From positions 3,286,801-3,350,800 of the forward strand of contig NZ_CP149925.1 in the NCBI RefSeq assembly GCF_038087665.1: 64,000 nucleotides of DNA. Direction: 5' to 3'. Below, in pieces: positions 1-12,432 of the stretch (its first letter is position 1; each line of letters opens with the position of its first letter). A model generated the notes under the pieces. The model did no database searches. It saw only the letters and a program-made list of their open reading frames with translations, and was not told the DNA's origin. The position numbers and the translations under genes are program-made. The stretch comes from Gallaecimonas sp. GXIMD4217. GTDB taxonomy: Bacteria > Pseudomonadota > Gammaproteobacteria > Enterobacterales > Gallaecimonadaceae.

Positions 1-1345
1 CGTCCAGACCCAGGGCGGATTCGATCAGGGCCGGCAGCCGGTGCAGGGCGCGGGCGATGTCCGCTTCCTGCTCGGCGCCCAGGGCGCGGCCGCGGCCCAG
101 GGCCACGGTCAGCATCATCAGGGCGGCCAGCTGGGTGGTGAAGGCCTTGGTGGAGGCCACGCCGATCTCGGCGCCGGCCCGGGTCATCAGGGCCATGTCG
201 GACTCGCGCACCAGGGAGCTGCCGGGCACGTTGCAAATGGTCAGGCTCTTGGCGTAGCCCAGCTCCTTGGCCAGGCGCAGGGCGGCCAGGGTGTCGGCGG
301 TCTCGCCGGACTGGGAGATGGTCACCAGCAGGGTGCCGGGGCGGGTCACCGACTTGCGGTAGCGGAACTCGGAGGCGATCTCGATGTTGCAGGGCACCCC
401 GGCCAGGGACTCTATCCAGTAGCGGGCCACCATGCCGGCATGGTAGCTGGTGCCGCAGGCGATGATCTGCACCTGCTCGATGTCGCCGAGGTCGCCCAGG
501 GCCTCCAGGTTGAGCTTGTCCCCCACCAGGCGGCCTTCCAGGGTGTTGCGGATGGCGGTGGGCTGCTCGTAGATCTCCTTGAGCATGTAATGGCGGAACT
601 CGCCCTTGTCGCCGGCGTCGTGCTGGACGTCGGATTCTTTGGCTTCCCGGGTCACCGGCTGGTCGTTCTCGTCGAACACCAGCACCTCGCGGCGGGTCAC
701 CTCGGCCACGTCCCCTTCCTCCAGGTAGGCGAAGGTGCGGGTCACCGGCAGCAGCGCCAGCTGATCGGAGGCCACGAAGTTCTCGCCGATACCGAAGCCT
801 ATCACCAGCGGGCTGCCGGAACGGGCCACCACCAGGCGCTCGGGATCGCGGTTGTCCACCACCACCATGCCGTAGGCGCCGTGCAGCTGCTTGCGGGCGG
901 CCTTGACGGCGGCCAGCAGGCTGTCGGCGCTCTTCAGCTCGTGGTGCACCAGGTGGGCGATGACCTCGGTGTCGGTCTGGGACAGGAATTCATAGCCGAG
1001 TGCCTGCAGGCGGGTGCGCAGGGCTTCGTGGTTCTCGATGATGCCGTTGTGGACCACGGCGATGGTTCCATGTGAAACATGGGGGTGGGCGTTGGCCTCG
1101 GAGGGCTCGCCATGGGTGGCCCATCTGGTGTGGGCGATGCCGGTGCCGCCGCTGAGGGGGCTTTCGGCCAGGGCGTCGGCCAGGGACTGCACCTTGCCAA
1201 GGCGGCGCACCCGGCCCAGCTGGCCCTTGCCGTCGATCACGGCCACACCGGCCGAGTCATAGCCGCGGTATTCCAGGCGTTTGAGGCCTTCCACCAGGAT
1301 ATCCGCCACGTCCCTTTGCGCCACGGCGCCGACGATGCCACACAT
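1..1345 (-). CDS. glmS: Glutamine--fructose-6-phosphate aminotransferase (partial, N-terminal 448 residues)
   Basis: GlmS makes glucosamine-6-phosphate from fructose-6-phosphate and glutamine, the first committed step to UDP-GlcNAc for peptidoglycan and LPS. The protein starts [17 protein letters not shown]; the Cys after Met is the N-terminal nucleophile of the class II glutaminase domain. HTRWATHG and the RGYDSAG region are also intact. The start is fixed by this Cys rule and by a good Shine-Dalgarno (GAGGAGAAC) just upstream. The gene runs off the left edge of the window, so the end of the second SIS (sugar isomerase) domain is missing; the family is about 610 residues. It lies 13 bp after the DeoR-type regulator, so the two are probably one transcription unit. 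A parS-like palindrome lies inside it at 1064-1079. Confidence 0.97.
   Translation of the reverse strand, partial: MCGIVGAVAQRDVADILVEGLKRLEYRGYDSAGVAVIDGKGQLGRVRRLGKVQSLADALAESPLSGGTGIAHTRWATHGEPSEANAHPHVSHGTIAVVHNGIIENHEALRTRLQALGYEFLSQTDTEVIAHLVHHELKSADSLLAAVKAARKQLHGAYGMVVVDNRDPERLVVARSGSPLVIGFGIGENFVASDQLALLPVTRTFAYLEEGDVAEVTRREVLVFDENDQPVTREAKESDVQHDAGDKGEFRHYMLKEIYEQPTAIRNTLEGRLVGDKLNLEALGDLGDIEQVQIIACGTSYHAGMVARYWIESLAGVPCNIEIASEFRYRKSVTRPGTLLVTISQSGETADTLAALRLAKELGYAKSLTICNVPGSSLVRESDMALMTRAGAEIGVASTKAFTTQLAALMMLTVALGRGRALGAEQEADIARALHRLPALIESALGLD
1064..1079. promoter_or_regulatory. parS-like ParB-binding site inside glmS
   Basis: The 16-mer GGTTCCATGTGAAACA matches the widely conserved parS consensus TGTTNCACGTGAAACA at all defined positions except the first base and the eighth. 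The right half-site GTGAAACA is perfect. It sits in glmS coding sequence about 18 kb from parAB and 23 kb from oriC, a normal distance for chromosomal parS sites. Two mismatches make it a candidate only. Confidence 0.45.
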
Positions 1346-1358
1346 AGTTGTTCTCCTC

Positions 1359-2123
1359 TCAATCCTGCAGGGGGGCGCAGATCAGCTGCACCCCTTGTTG
1401 TTCTATGGCCGCCCTGGCGGCCTCGGAAATGCCCTGATCGGTCACCAGGGTGGTGACGGCGCCCCAGGGCAGCTCCAGGTTCGGTATCTTGCGGCCGATC
1501 TTGTCGGACTCGGCCAGTATGATGACTTCCCTTGCCACTTCCGCCATGACCCTGGACAAGCCGATCAGCTCGTTGAAGGTGGTGGTGCCCCGCTCCAGGT
1601 CGATGCCGTCGGCGCCGATGAAGGCCTGGTCGAAGTCGTAGGCCCGCAGCACCTGCTCCGCCACCTGGCCCTGGAAGGCCTCGGAATGGGGATCCCAGGT
1701 GCCGCCGGTCATCAGCAGGGTGGGCTCGTTCTCCAGCTCCCTAAGGGCGTTGGCCACGTTCAGGGAGTTGGTCATCACCACCAGGCCCCGTTTCTGATCC
1801 AGGGCCGGGATCATGGCCGCCGTGGTGCGGCCGTAGTCGATGATGATGCGGTTGTGGTCGCGGATGCATTGGGCCGCGGCCCGGCCTATGGCCTGCTTTT
1901 GTTTCGAAACCGGGCTGTCGTTGACCACCTCCTTGGGCACAGGTACGGCGCCGCCGTAGCGGCGCAGCAGCAGGCCGTGGCTCTCCATGGCCGCCAGATC
2001 CTTGCGGATGGTCACCTCGGAGGTGTCGAAATGGCGGGCCAGGGCGTCGACGCTGACCTGGCCCTGGCTCTCCAGCAGCGACAGTATGTTATGGCGGCGC
2101 TGGGCGGTATTGCGCTTGGACAT
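1359..2123 (-). CDS. DeoR-family transcriptional regulator of the glmS locus
   Basis: This 254-residue repressor-type regulator has an N-terminal DeoR helix-turn-helix (about residues 5-58, with [21 protein letters not shown]) and a C-terminal DeoRC sugar-phosphate sensor domain (about 75-235, with the [11 protein letters not shown] region). DeoR proteins of this type bind phosphorylated sugars. Its position 13 bp before glmS and just after glmU suggests it senses an amino-sugar phosphate and controls glmS; this is inference. A TTG two codons upstream (2129) could also start the protein; the ATG at 2123 is preferred because it is the stronger start codon. The short upstream gap is rich in CGAAA repeats that look like its own operator. 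The exact orthologue name is not certain. Confidence 0.85.
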   Translation of the reverse strand: MSKRNTAQRRHNILSLLESQGQVSVDALARHFDTSEVTIRKDLAAMESHGLLLRRYGGAVPVPKEVVNDSPVSKQKQAIGRAAAQCIRDHNRIIIDYGRTTAAMIPALDQKRGLVVMTNSLNVANALRELENEPTLLMTGGTWDPHSEAFQGQVAEQVLRAYDFDQAFIGADGIDLERGTTTFNELIGLSRVMAEVAREVIILAESDKIGRKIPNLELPWGAVTTLVTDQGISEAARAAIEQQGVQLICAPLQD

Positions 2124-2133
2124 GCTCAACCAG

Positions 2134-2212
2134 GTTTCGAAACGAAAGCGAATGATAGCGGATCAAAACTTGGCCAGGCAACAACGAAACTGAAATTGCC
2201 CTGAACGAAACG
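2134..2212 (-). promoter_or_regulatory. Candidate DeoR-type operator/promoter region (CGAAA repeats)
   Basis: The gap upstream of the DeoR gene contains repeated CGAAA pentamers (TTTCGAAACGAAAGCG at 2135-2150, ACGAAAC near 2180 and again near 2205). The same TTTCGTTTCGAAAG string recurs at the glmU terminator (2246-2259). Repeated TTTCG/CGAAA blocks are typical of DeoR-family operators, so this is probably the autoregulatory site also governing glmS. No convincing -35/-10 pair was identified. Confidence 0.4.
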
Positions 2213-2222
2213 CCTCGCCACG

Positions 2223-2250
2223 AAAAAGGCGGCCCGGGGGCCGCCTTTCG
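2223..2250 (-). terminator. Rho-independent terminator after glmU
   Basis: A GC-rich inverted repeat (GGCGGCCC / GGGCCGCC) is followed on the minus strand by CTTTTTCG. It lies 16 bp past the glmU stop and separates glmU from the downstream DeoR-glmS unit. Confidence 0.8.
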
Positions 2251-2265
2251 TTTCGAAAGCCAGGC

Positions 2266-3627
2266 TTATTTCTTCTTGGGGCGCTCCCAACCGGCGATGT
2301 GGCGCTGCTTGGCCCTGGCCACCACCAGCTCGCCCTGGGCCACGTCCTTGGCGACGGTGCTGCCGGCGCCCACTGTGGCGCCCTGGCCTATGGTCAACGG
2401 CGCCACCAGGGCGGAGTTGGAGCCGATGAAGGCGCCGTCCTCGATGCGGGTCTGGAACTTGTTGGCGCCGTCGTAGTTGCAGGTGATGGTGCCGGCGCCG
2501 ATGTTGACGCCCTGGCCTATGACCGCATCGCCCAGGTAGCTGAGGTGGTTGGCCTTGGAGCCCTGGCCCAGCACCGCCTTCTTCATCTCCACGAAGTTGC
2601 CGACGTGGCTGTCGTCCTGCATCACGGCGCCGGGGCGCAGGCGGGCGTAGGGGCCCAGGGTACAGCCGGCACCCACCTCGGCGTCCTCCAGCATGGAGTT
2701 GGCGCGGATCTCGGTGCCGGCCGCCACGGTGCAGTTCTTCAGCACGCAGTTGGGGCCGATGGTGACGCCGTCTGCCAAGGTGACGCTGCCCTCGAACACC
2801 ACGTTGACGTCGATGATGACATCGTGTCCCACGGTCACCTCGCCGCGCACGTCGATGCGGGCAGGGTCGCGCAATGTGGCGCCGGCCAGCATCAGGCTCT
2901 GGGCCTGGCGGGCCTGGTAGCCCCGCTCCAGGGCGGCCAGCTGCACGCGGTTGTTGGCCCCTTCCACCTCCAGGGCGTCCTGGGGGTGCCAGGTGGCGAT
3001 GGCGCGGGAGTCGTGGTGGGCCATGGCGATGACGTCGGTCAGGTAGTACTCGCCCTGGGCGTTGTCGTTGGAGAGGTTGTCCAGCCAGCGGCGCAGATCG
3101 CCGCCCTTGGCGGCCAGGATGCCGGTGTTGACCTCGGTGATGGCCAGCTGCTCGGCATTGGCGTCCTTCTGCTCCACTATGCCGACCACGTCGCCGTCGA
3201 AGTCGCGGATGATGCGGCCATAGCCGCTGGGGTCGTCCAGGGTCACGGTCAGCAGGCTGAGGCCGTCTTCGGCGCGGCGCTCCAGCAGCGCCTTGAGGGT
3301 CTGGGGGCGGATCAGCGGCACGTCGCCGTACAGCACCAGCACGGTGTCATGGTCGGCAATGGCCGCCATGGCCTGGGCCACGGCGTGGCCGGTGCCCAGC
3401 TGTTCGGCCTGCAGGGCCCAGGTCACTTCCTCCCCGGCCAGGGCCTGGCGCATGGCCTCGCCGCCGTGGCCGTAGACCAGGTGGATGCCCTGGGCGCCCA
3501 GCTGGTGGGCGGCGTCGATGACGTGCTTGACCATGGGCTTGTGGGCCACGGGGTGCAGCACCTTGGGCAGGCTGGATTTCATGCGGGTGCCCTTGCCGGC
3601 GGCAAGGATGATGACCTGGAGGGACAT
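2266..3627 (-). CDS. glmU: Bifunctional UDP-N-acetylglucosamine pyrophosphorylase/glucosamine-1-phosphate N-acetyltransferase
   Basis: GlmU acetylates glucosamine-1-phosphate and then uridylates it to UDP-GlcNAc, the cytoplasmic precursor of peptidoglycan and lipid A. The 453-residue protein matches the usual length. The N-terminal nucleotidyltransferase domain has LAAGKGTRM at residues 8-16 and YGDVPLI near 100. The C-terminal half is a left-handed beta-helix of hexapeptide repeats with the acetyltransferase signature [10 protein letters not shown] and a basic tail ending RPKKK. The frame stays open upstream by 20 codons, but the start at [11 protein letters not shown] matches the family. 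It follows the ATP synthase operon, separated by a terminator, the usual gammaproteobacterial arrangement. Confidence 0.98.
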   Translation of the reverse strand: MSLQVIILAAGKGTRMKSSLPKVLHPVAHKPMVKHVIDAAHQLGAQGIHLVYGHGGEAMRQALAGEEVTWALQAEQLGTGHAVAQAMAAIADHDTVLVLYGDVPLIRPQTLKALLERRAEDGLSLLTVTLDDPSGYGRIIRDFDGDVVGIVEQKDANAEQLAITEVNTGILAAKGGDLRRWLDNLSNDNAQGEYYLTDVIAMAHHDSRAIATWHPQDALEVEGANNRVQLAALERGYQARQAQSLMLAGATLRDPARIDVRGEVTVGHDVIIDVNVVFEGSVTLADGVTIGPNCVLKNCTVAAGTEIRANSMLEDAEVGAGCTLGPYARLRPGAVMQDDSHVGNFVEMKKAVLGQGSKANHLSYLGDAVIGQGVNIGAGTITCNYDGANKFQTRIEDGAFIGSNSALVAPLTIGQGATVGAGSTVAKDVAQGELVVARAKQRHIAGWERPKKK

Positions 3628-3683
3628 GGGGAAATTCCGTAGCGAACAAACTGCCGGGATTTTCCCACGAGAGGGCCGTAAAA

Positions 3684-3714
3684 ACAAAAAGGCGGCCCAA
3701 GGGCCGCCTTTTTC
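3684..3714 (-). terminator. Rho-independent terminator of the atp operon
   Basis: Stem AAAAAGGCGGCCC / GGGCCGCCTTTTT with a short loop, followed on the minus strand by a T-rich run. It lies between atpC and glmU, ending the ATP synthase transcript. Confidence 0.85.
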
Positions 3715-3727
3715 ACTCTGACACCTG

Positions 3728-4153
3728 TCAGCCGATGTGCTTCTTGAGAAGCTCCACCACCCGCAGCTGAGCCATGGCTTTGGCCAGCTCGGTGGCAGCC
3801 TGAGCGTAATCGAAATCAGCGCTCGGGTTGGAAATGGCCTTCATGGCCGCTTCCTTGGCTTCCTCGGCAGCGGCTTCGTCGATGTCCTTGGCGCGGATAA
3901 CGGTATCCGCCAGGATATGGACGTTGCCGGGCTGCACTTCCAGAACACCGCCGGACAGGTACAACAGTTCCTCGTGGCCATGTTGCTTGACCATGCGCAG
4001 CATCCCCGGCTTCAGGGCGGTCAGCAGCGGGGCGTGACCGGCCATGATGCCCAGGTCACCCCATTCGCCGGTGACCTGGATGCTTTCGACGCGGCCGGAG
4101 AAGATGTTCTTCTCTGCGCTCACGACGTCCAGATGTACTGTCATAGCTGCCAT
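3728..4153 (-). CDS. atpC: F1Fo ATP synthase epsilon subunit
   Basis: The epsilon subunit is part of the F1 central stalk and can inhibit ATP hydrolysis. The 141-residue protein has the N-terminal beta-sandwich ([39 protein letters not shown]) and a C-terminal helical hairpin rich in Ala and Glu. The length matches the family (about 139). It is the last gene of the atpIBEFHAGDC operon, 12 bp after atpD and followed by a terminator. Confidence 0.98.
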   Translation of the reverse strand: MAAMTVHLDVVSAEKNIFSGRVESIQVTGEWGDLGIMAGHAPLLTALKPGMLRMVKQHGHEELLYLSGGVLEVQPGNVHILADTVIRAKDIDEAAAEEAKEAAMKAISNPSADFDYAQAATELAKAMAQLRVVELLKKHIG

Positions 4154-4165
4154 AGGCTCCTCCTA

Positions 4166-5596
<1,431 letters not shown>

Positions 5597-6457
5597 TTAA
5601 ACGGCAGCGGCACCGGCAACGATCTCTGAGAGCTCCTGGGTAATCGCGGCCTGACGGGCCTTGTTGTACACCAGTTGCAGCTCATCGATGAGGTTGCCTG
5701 CGTTATCGGTTGCCGCCTTCATGGCAACCATCCGCGCTGCCTGCTCGGAAGCGAGGTTTTCCACTACGCCCTGGTACACCTGGGATTCCACGAAGCGCTT
5801 GAGGAGCATGTCCAGAAGCTCTTTCGGGTCACCTTCATAGATGTAATCCCAGCGATGGCTGTAGTCCTCGTCCTCGGACTTGGGCAGGGGCAGCAGCTGG
5901 TCGACTGTGGGTTCCTGCTTCATGGTGTTCACGAAGTTGTTGTACACCAGGAACAGGCGGTCCAGACGACCTTCATCATATGCTTGCAGCATCACCTGAA
6001 CGGAACCGATCAAGTCCTGCAGTGACGGCTCATCGCCAAGGCCAGTGGCCTGGGCCATGAGGTTACCGCCGAAACGGTTGAAGAAGGCGGAGCCTTTGCT
6101 GCCGATGACAGCAAAATCCACATCCACGCCTTGTTCTTTCCAGGACTTGACGTCCTGGGTCACTTTCTTGAACAGGTTGACGTTCAGGCCACCACAGAGA
6201 CCGCGGTCGGTAGAGACCACGATATAGCCCACGCGCTTGACCTCGCGCTCCTCCACGTAGGGGTGCTTGTATTCGAGGTTGCCTTGCGCGATGTGGCCGA
6301 TCACTTGGCGCATGCTCACGGCATAGGGACGGCTATGGGCCATACGCTCCTGCGCACGACGCATCTTGGAAGCCGCCACCATTTCCATGGCGCGCGTGAT
6401 CTTCTGCGTGCTTTTGACGCTGGCAATCTTGCCTTTAATCTCTTTTGCGCCGGCCAT
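5597..6457 (-). CDS. atpG: F1Fo ATP synthase gamma subunit
   Basis: Gamma is the rotating central shaft of F1. The 286-residue protein starts [20 protein letters not shown], the conserved N-terminal coiled-coil helix, and ends with the matching helix ([20 protein letters not shown]). The [11 protein letters not shown] motif is present. Length and position between atpA and atpD are standard. Confidence 0.99.
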   Translation of the reverse strand: MAGAKEIKGKIASVKSTQKITRAMEMVAASKMRRAQERMAHSRPYAVSMRQVIGHIAQGNLEYKHPYVEEREVKRVGYIVVSTDRGLCGGLNVNLFKKVTQDVKSWKEQGVDVDFAVIGSKGSAFFNRFGGNLMAQATGLGDEPSLQDLIGSVQVMLQAYDEGRLDRLFLVYNNFVNTMKQEPTVDQLLPLPKSEDEDYSHRWDYIYEGDPKELLDMLLKRFVESQVYQGVVENLASEQAARMVAMKAATDNAGNLIDELQLVYNKARQAAITQELSEIVAGAAAV

Positions 6458-6505
6458 AACAATTCTCCTGCATCAACGATGGGCCGGTTGCCCGGCCCGG
6501 GCGGA

Positions 6506-8047
<1,542 letters not shown>

Positions 8048-8061
8048 GCTCTATTCCCCGT

Positions 8062-8595
8062 TCAGGCTTGCAGCGTGTGTGCCAGACGTCCCAGCTTGCC
8101 CTTGACGGTGCTGTCGATGACCAGGTCACCCACCTTCACCAAGGTGCCGGAAATCAGTGATGCGTCGACACTGCATTTCAGCTTAACTTTGCGTGCGAGA
8201 CGTTTCTCGAGTGCGGCAGCCAGCTTGCTCTGCTCATCAGCGCTCAGCTCGGTGGCGGAAGTCACATCGGCTTCCACTTCCTGGGCGTACTCGTGATGGT
8301 ACTCGGCAAAGAGTGCCGCAACTGCCGGCAGGGCCGGCAGGCGTTCGTTTTCGGCCATCACCTTCAACAGGTTCTGACCATTCGCGTCCAGTTGCTCACC
8401 GCAGATCGTGATCATGGCCTCGGCCTTGTCGGCCTTGGCCAGGTTGCTCTCGAAGATGGCCTGCAGTTTTTCATGCTTGGCCACTTCACCGGCAAAGGTC
8501 AGCATGGCTGCCCAGTGATCAACGGCGGCCTTTTCGACCGCGAAATCAAAAGCCGCTTTTGCATAGGGACGAGCAATGGTTACCAGCTCAGACAT
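8062..8595 (-). CDS. atpH: F1Fo ATP synthase delta subunit
   Basis: Delta links the peripheral stalk (b subunits) to the top of F1. Starting at MSELVTIARPYAKAAF gives 177 residues, the same as the E. coli protein. An in-frame start five codons upstream (8610) would overlap atpF and lacks support. AGGGGGAC lies just before the chosen ATG. The C-terminal KVGDLVIDSTVKGKLGRL segment is the family hallmark. Confidence 0.97.
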   Translation of the reverse strand: MSELVTIARPYAKAAFDFAVEKAAVDHWAAMLTFAGEVAKHEKLQAIFESNLAKADKAEAMITICGEQLDANGQNLLKVMAENERLPALPAVAALFAEYHHEYAQEVEADVTSATELSADEQSKLAAALEKRLARKVKLKCSVDASLISGTLVKVGDLVIDSTVKGKLGRLAHTLQA

Positions 8596-8606
8596 AAGTC
8601 CCCCTA

Positions 8607-9077
8607 TCAAATCTCAGCGACAATCTTGTCCAGAATGTCGCGGTGAGCAGCTTCGTCGATAGAACGCTCGAGAATCTTCTCGGCGCCGGCGATGGCAAGA
8701 GCAGCAACCTGCTTGCGCAGCTCTTCTTGAGCCCGCACGCGTTCGGCTTCCACTTCGGCGTGGCCGGCAGCGATGATTTTCGCTTTCTCGGCCTGGGCTT
8801 CGGTTTGAGCCTCTTCGATGATCTGCGCCTTGCGCTTGTTAGCCTGTTCGATGATGGCGCTGGCGTCGGTCTTGGCTTCCTTCATGGTGTCGGCAGCCTT
8901 GGCCTGGGCCAGTTCCAGGTCTTTTTCAGCGCGGTCGGCGCTGGCCAGACCGTCAGCGATTTTCTTCTGACGCTCTTCGATGGCTTGGATCAGGGGCGGC
9001 CATACAAACTTCATGCAGAACCACACGAAGATGATGAAGGACACCAATTGACCCAGCAGGGTGGCGTTGATGTTCAC
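8607..9077 (-). CDS. atpF: F1Fo ATP synthase b subunit
   Basis: Subunit b forms the dimeric peripheral stalk. The 156-residue protein has a single N-terminal membrane helix ([20 protein letters not shown]) and a long, Ala/Glu/Lys-rich coiled coil for the rest, ending ILDKIVAEI. The gene stops 11 bp before the atpH start. Confidence 0.98.
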   Translation of the reverse strand: MNINATLLGQLVSFIIFVWFCMKFVWPPLIQAIEERQKKIADGLASADRAEKDLELAQAKAADTMKEAKTDASAIIEQANKRKAQIIEEAQTEAQAEKAKIIAAGHAEVEAERVRAQEELRKQVAALAIAGAEKILERSIDEAAHRDILDKIVAEI

Positions 9078-9122
9078 AACGGTTCTCCTCTAGTTAATAA
9101 GCTGTGAGGTGTGCCGTTGAAA

Positions 9123-9401
<279 letters not shown>

Positions 9402-9431
9402 TTAATGGTTAAAGCAAAAAACAAAGTTAAA

Positions 9432-10238
<807 letters not shown>

Positions 10239-10622
10239 TTATTTCCGTTGAATCAAAACCGGCGCAAACCACTGTGCCATGACGCCTATCCCGTAGGTGG
10301 CAAAAAGGGCTCCCATGGCCACGGGAACCCAAAGCAGCACAATGACAAACAGTAAAACAGTCAGGCCTATCTTGAGCGCCTCGCCCTTGTAGAAGCCGTG
10401 TACGACTTGCTGGGCGGCCCGCGCTCCGGCCTTGGCAAAAGCCAGTCGGGCAAACACGAAATTAGGGAGTACGCAGATCAACCCGCCCAGAAGGGCCGAG
10501 TAGCCTGCCTGTACTCCCCATACTGCTGCACTGATGCAGCTGGCTATCAGGACCACCGCCGCCTGTACCGCCACCAGTTTGTATGCCACCTGGCGACCCG
10601 GGCGGGCCAGCTTGTCCGACAC
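10239..10622 (-). CDS. atpI: F1Fo ATP synthase assembly protein AtpI
   Basis: AtpI is a small membrane protein that helps c-ring assembly. The 127-residue protein has four hydrophobic segments (VQAAVVLIASCISAAVW, YSALLGGLICVLPNFVFA, LKIGLTVLLFVIVLLWVPVAM and a C-terminal one) and the typical basic N-terminus. It is the first gene of the operon, 15 bp before atpB, with a sigma-70 promoter about 70 bp upstream. Confidence 0.95.
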   Translation of the reverse strand: MSDKLARPGRQVAYKLVAVQAAVVLIASCISAAVWGVQAGYSALLGGLICVLPNFVFARLAFAKAGARAAQQVVHGFYKGEALKIGLTVLLFVIVLLWVPVAMGALFATYGIGVMAQWFAPVLIQRK

Positions 10623-10689
10623 CTGTTGCTCCGACCTTTTCCCCGCCCTTTTTGGCCACTTGAGGCGAGGGGGCTAAAAAACTGGCGAA

Positions 10690-10718
10690 AGTATACCGTT
10701 TTGGCCCCCGAATGCAAA
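10690..10718 (-). promoter_or_regulatory. Sigma-70 promoter of the atp operon
   Basis: On the minus strand TTTGCA and TATACT are separated by exactly 17 bp, about 70 bp before the atpI start. The rest of the 418-bp gap (10623-11040) contains no gene that I can support. It would have held the parB-atpI junction in relatives. Confidence 0.65.
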
Positions 10719-11040
10719 CCGGATGGGCCCCCACAGCCCCCAGCAGAGCGCCCGGGAAAGCGTTTTCGCAATGTAAGTCTAAACCGTTGTAAACAATGGC
10801 ATTTTTGGTTTGGGGCTCGTGATAAGGAGGGATAGGCGCGGCAAATTCCTTGCGCCAGGTCATAAAGGGGCGGCGGACAAGGCGAAAAAAGCCCGTTGGC
10901 ACTGGTTAAACTTTGTGCAGGGCAACAGCTTTTCGCCCTCCCGAGCCGTGCCGGGCTGCCAAGACGGCGCCTTTTGGCAAAGGTAAGGAAATTTCGTATT
11001 GAAGGGCGCAAAACTCCTTCTTTAACGCCCAGGTAACAAA

Positions 11041-12432
11041 TCAGCCGTTCATGATGGCGGCGATATCCTCCGGCGCCTTGGCGATGGTCGGTCCCAGCAG
11101 CCGATGGCCATCATCGGTGACCAGCACCTCGTCCTCCAGGCGCACCCCGCCAAGGCCCAGCAGCCGTTCGGCGACGCCATAGTCGATGCAGTCCTTGAAG
11201 CGGCCCTCGGCGGCCCAGGTTCGGATCAGGGTCTCGTTGAAATAGATCCCCGGCTCCACCGTCATCACCATGCTGGCCTTGAGCGGTCTGGCGAAGCGCA
11301 GGCTCTTGTGGCCGAACAGGGGGCTGCGTTCAAGGCCTTCGCCGTAACCCACCAGCTGCTCGCCCAGGCCTTCCATGTCGTGGACATCCAGGCCTATGGG
11401 GTGGCCGGTGCCGCACTGGAACACCAGGGCATGGGCGCCCCTGGCCACCAGCTCGGCCGGGGAGCCCTTGAACAGCCCCAGTTCGGTCAGGCCCGCCACC
11501 AGGCTCTGGCAGGCACGGTCGTGGACGGCCCTGAAGGGCACCCCGGGCGCCATCAGCTCGATGGCGTCCTGCTGGGCCCTGGCCACCATGGCATAGAGAT
11601 CGGCCTTGATGCCCTCGAAGGAGCCACCCACAGGGATGGTGCGGGTGATGTCCGAGGCATAGCCCAGGGGCGAGTTGGCGCCGCAGTCGTTGACCACCCA
11701 ATCGCCCCTTTCCAGGATCTGGTCGTGGCGCTCGTTGTGGAGGATCTCGCCGCGGCGGCTGAAGATCACCGGGTAGGAAAGCTGGCTCTGGTGCCGCGCC
11801 ACCACTTCCATGATGGCACCGACCACGGCGCTCTCGCGCACCCCGGGCCTGGTCCTGGCCATGGCCACATGGTGCATCTCGGCGGCAAGGGCCAGGGCCT
11901 GCTCCAGCTCGGCGATTTCCTCCGGCCCCTTGATGAGGCGCAGCTCTGCCACCGCCCGGATCAGCGGCTCCGACACCAGCTCGCCCAGCCGATCCAGGCC
12001 CAGATCCAGCCATTGCATGCGCTGGATCTCATGATCACCCCGGTAGGGCGGCAGCAAATGGAGGCGCCGGCCCCGGTCCCTGGCCTGGCGCAGCAGGGAC
12101 GGCAGCTCGGCCCTTGGCAGCACGGTGTCGATCCCGGCCCGGGCGGCCTGGTCCGCCAACGCCTCCCTGGGCCCGGTCCAGACAACCGAATCCAGGCCGG
12201 GATCGTCACCGACGATCAACGCCTTGCCGACGTCCAGATCCAGGATCAGGGTCAGATCGGGCCTGTCGATTCCACAGAAATAGCGGAAGCTGCCGTCCTG
12301 GCGAAAACCGTAGTGGTTGTGCCGGTAGTTCATGCCCACCAGGCCGTTGCCTTGCAGCACCACCAGGCCGCCCTCCAGCCGGGCCGCCAGCGCGGCCCGG
12401 CGCTGCACATAGATATCGCTGCTGAACATCAC
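11041..12432 (-). CDS. M24-family (Xaa-Pro aminopeptidase-like) metallopeptidase
   Basis: The 463-residue protein has an N-terminal aminopeptidase-P-type domain and a C-terminal pita-bread catalytic domain. The five metal ligands of M24 enzymes are all present: Asp249, Asp261, His344 (in GTGHPIGLDVHD), Glu393 (TVEPGIYF) and Glu433 (GVRLEDEVLVT). M24B enzymes cleave Xaa-Pro bonds. As the last gene of a hydroxyproline operon, it probably releases (hydroxy)proline from short peptides. It overlaps the preceding dehydrogenase gene by 4 bp, so it is translationally coupled. No signal peptide is seen; it is cytoplasmic. The exact substrate is inferred from context. Confidence 0.88.
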   Translation of the reverse strand: MMFSSDIYVQRRAALAARLEGGLVVLQGNGLVGMNYRHNHYGFRQDGSFRYFCGIDRPDLTLILDLDVGKALIVGDDPGLDSVVWTGPREALADQAARAGIDTVLPRAELPSLLRQARDRGRRLHLLPPYRGDHEIQRMQWLDLGLDRLGELVSEPLIRAVAELRLIKGPEEIAELEQALALAAEMHHVAMARTRPGVRESAVVGAIMEVVARHQSQLSYPVIFSRRGEILHNERHDQILERGDWVVNDCGANSPLGYASDITRTIPVGGSFEGIKADLYAMVARAQQDAIELMAPGVPFRAVHDRACQSLVAGLTELGLFKGSPAELVARGAHALVFQCGTGHPIGLDVHDMEGLGEQLVGYGEGLERSPLFGHKSLRFARPLKASMVMTVEPGIYFNETLIRTWAAEGRFKDCIDYGVAERLLGLGGVRLEDEVLVTDDGHRLLGPTIAKAPEDIAAIMNG

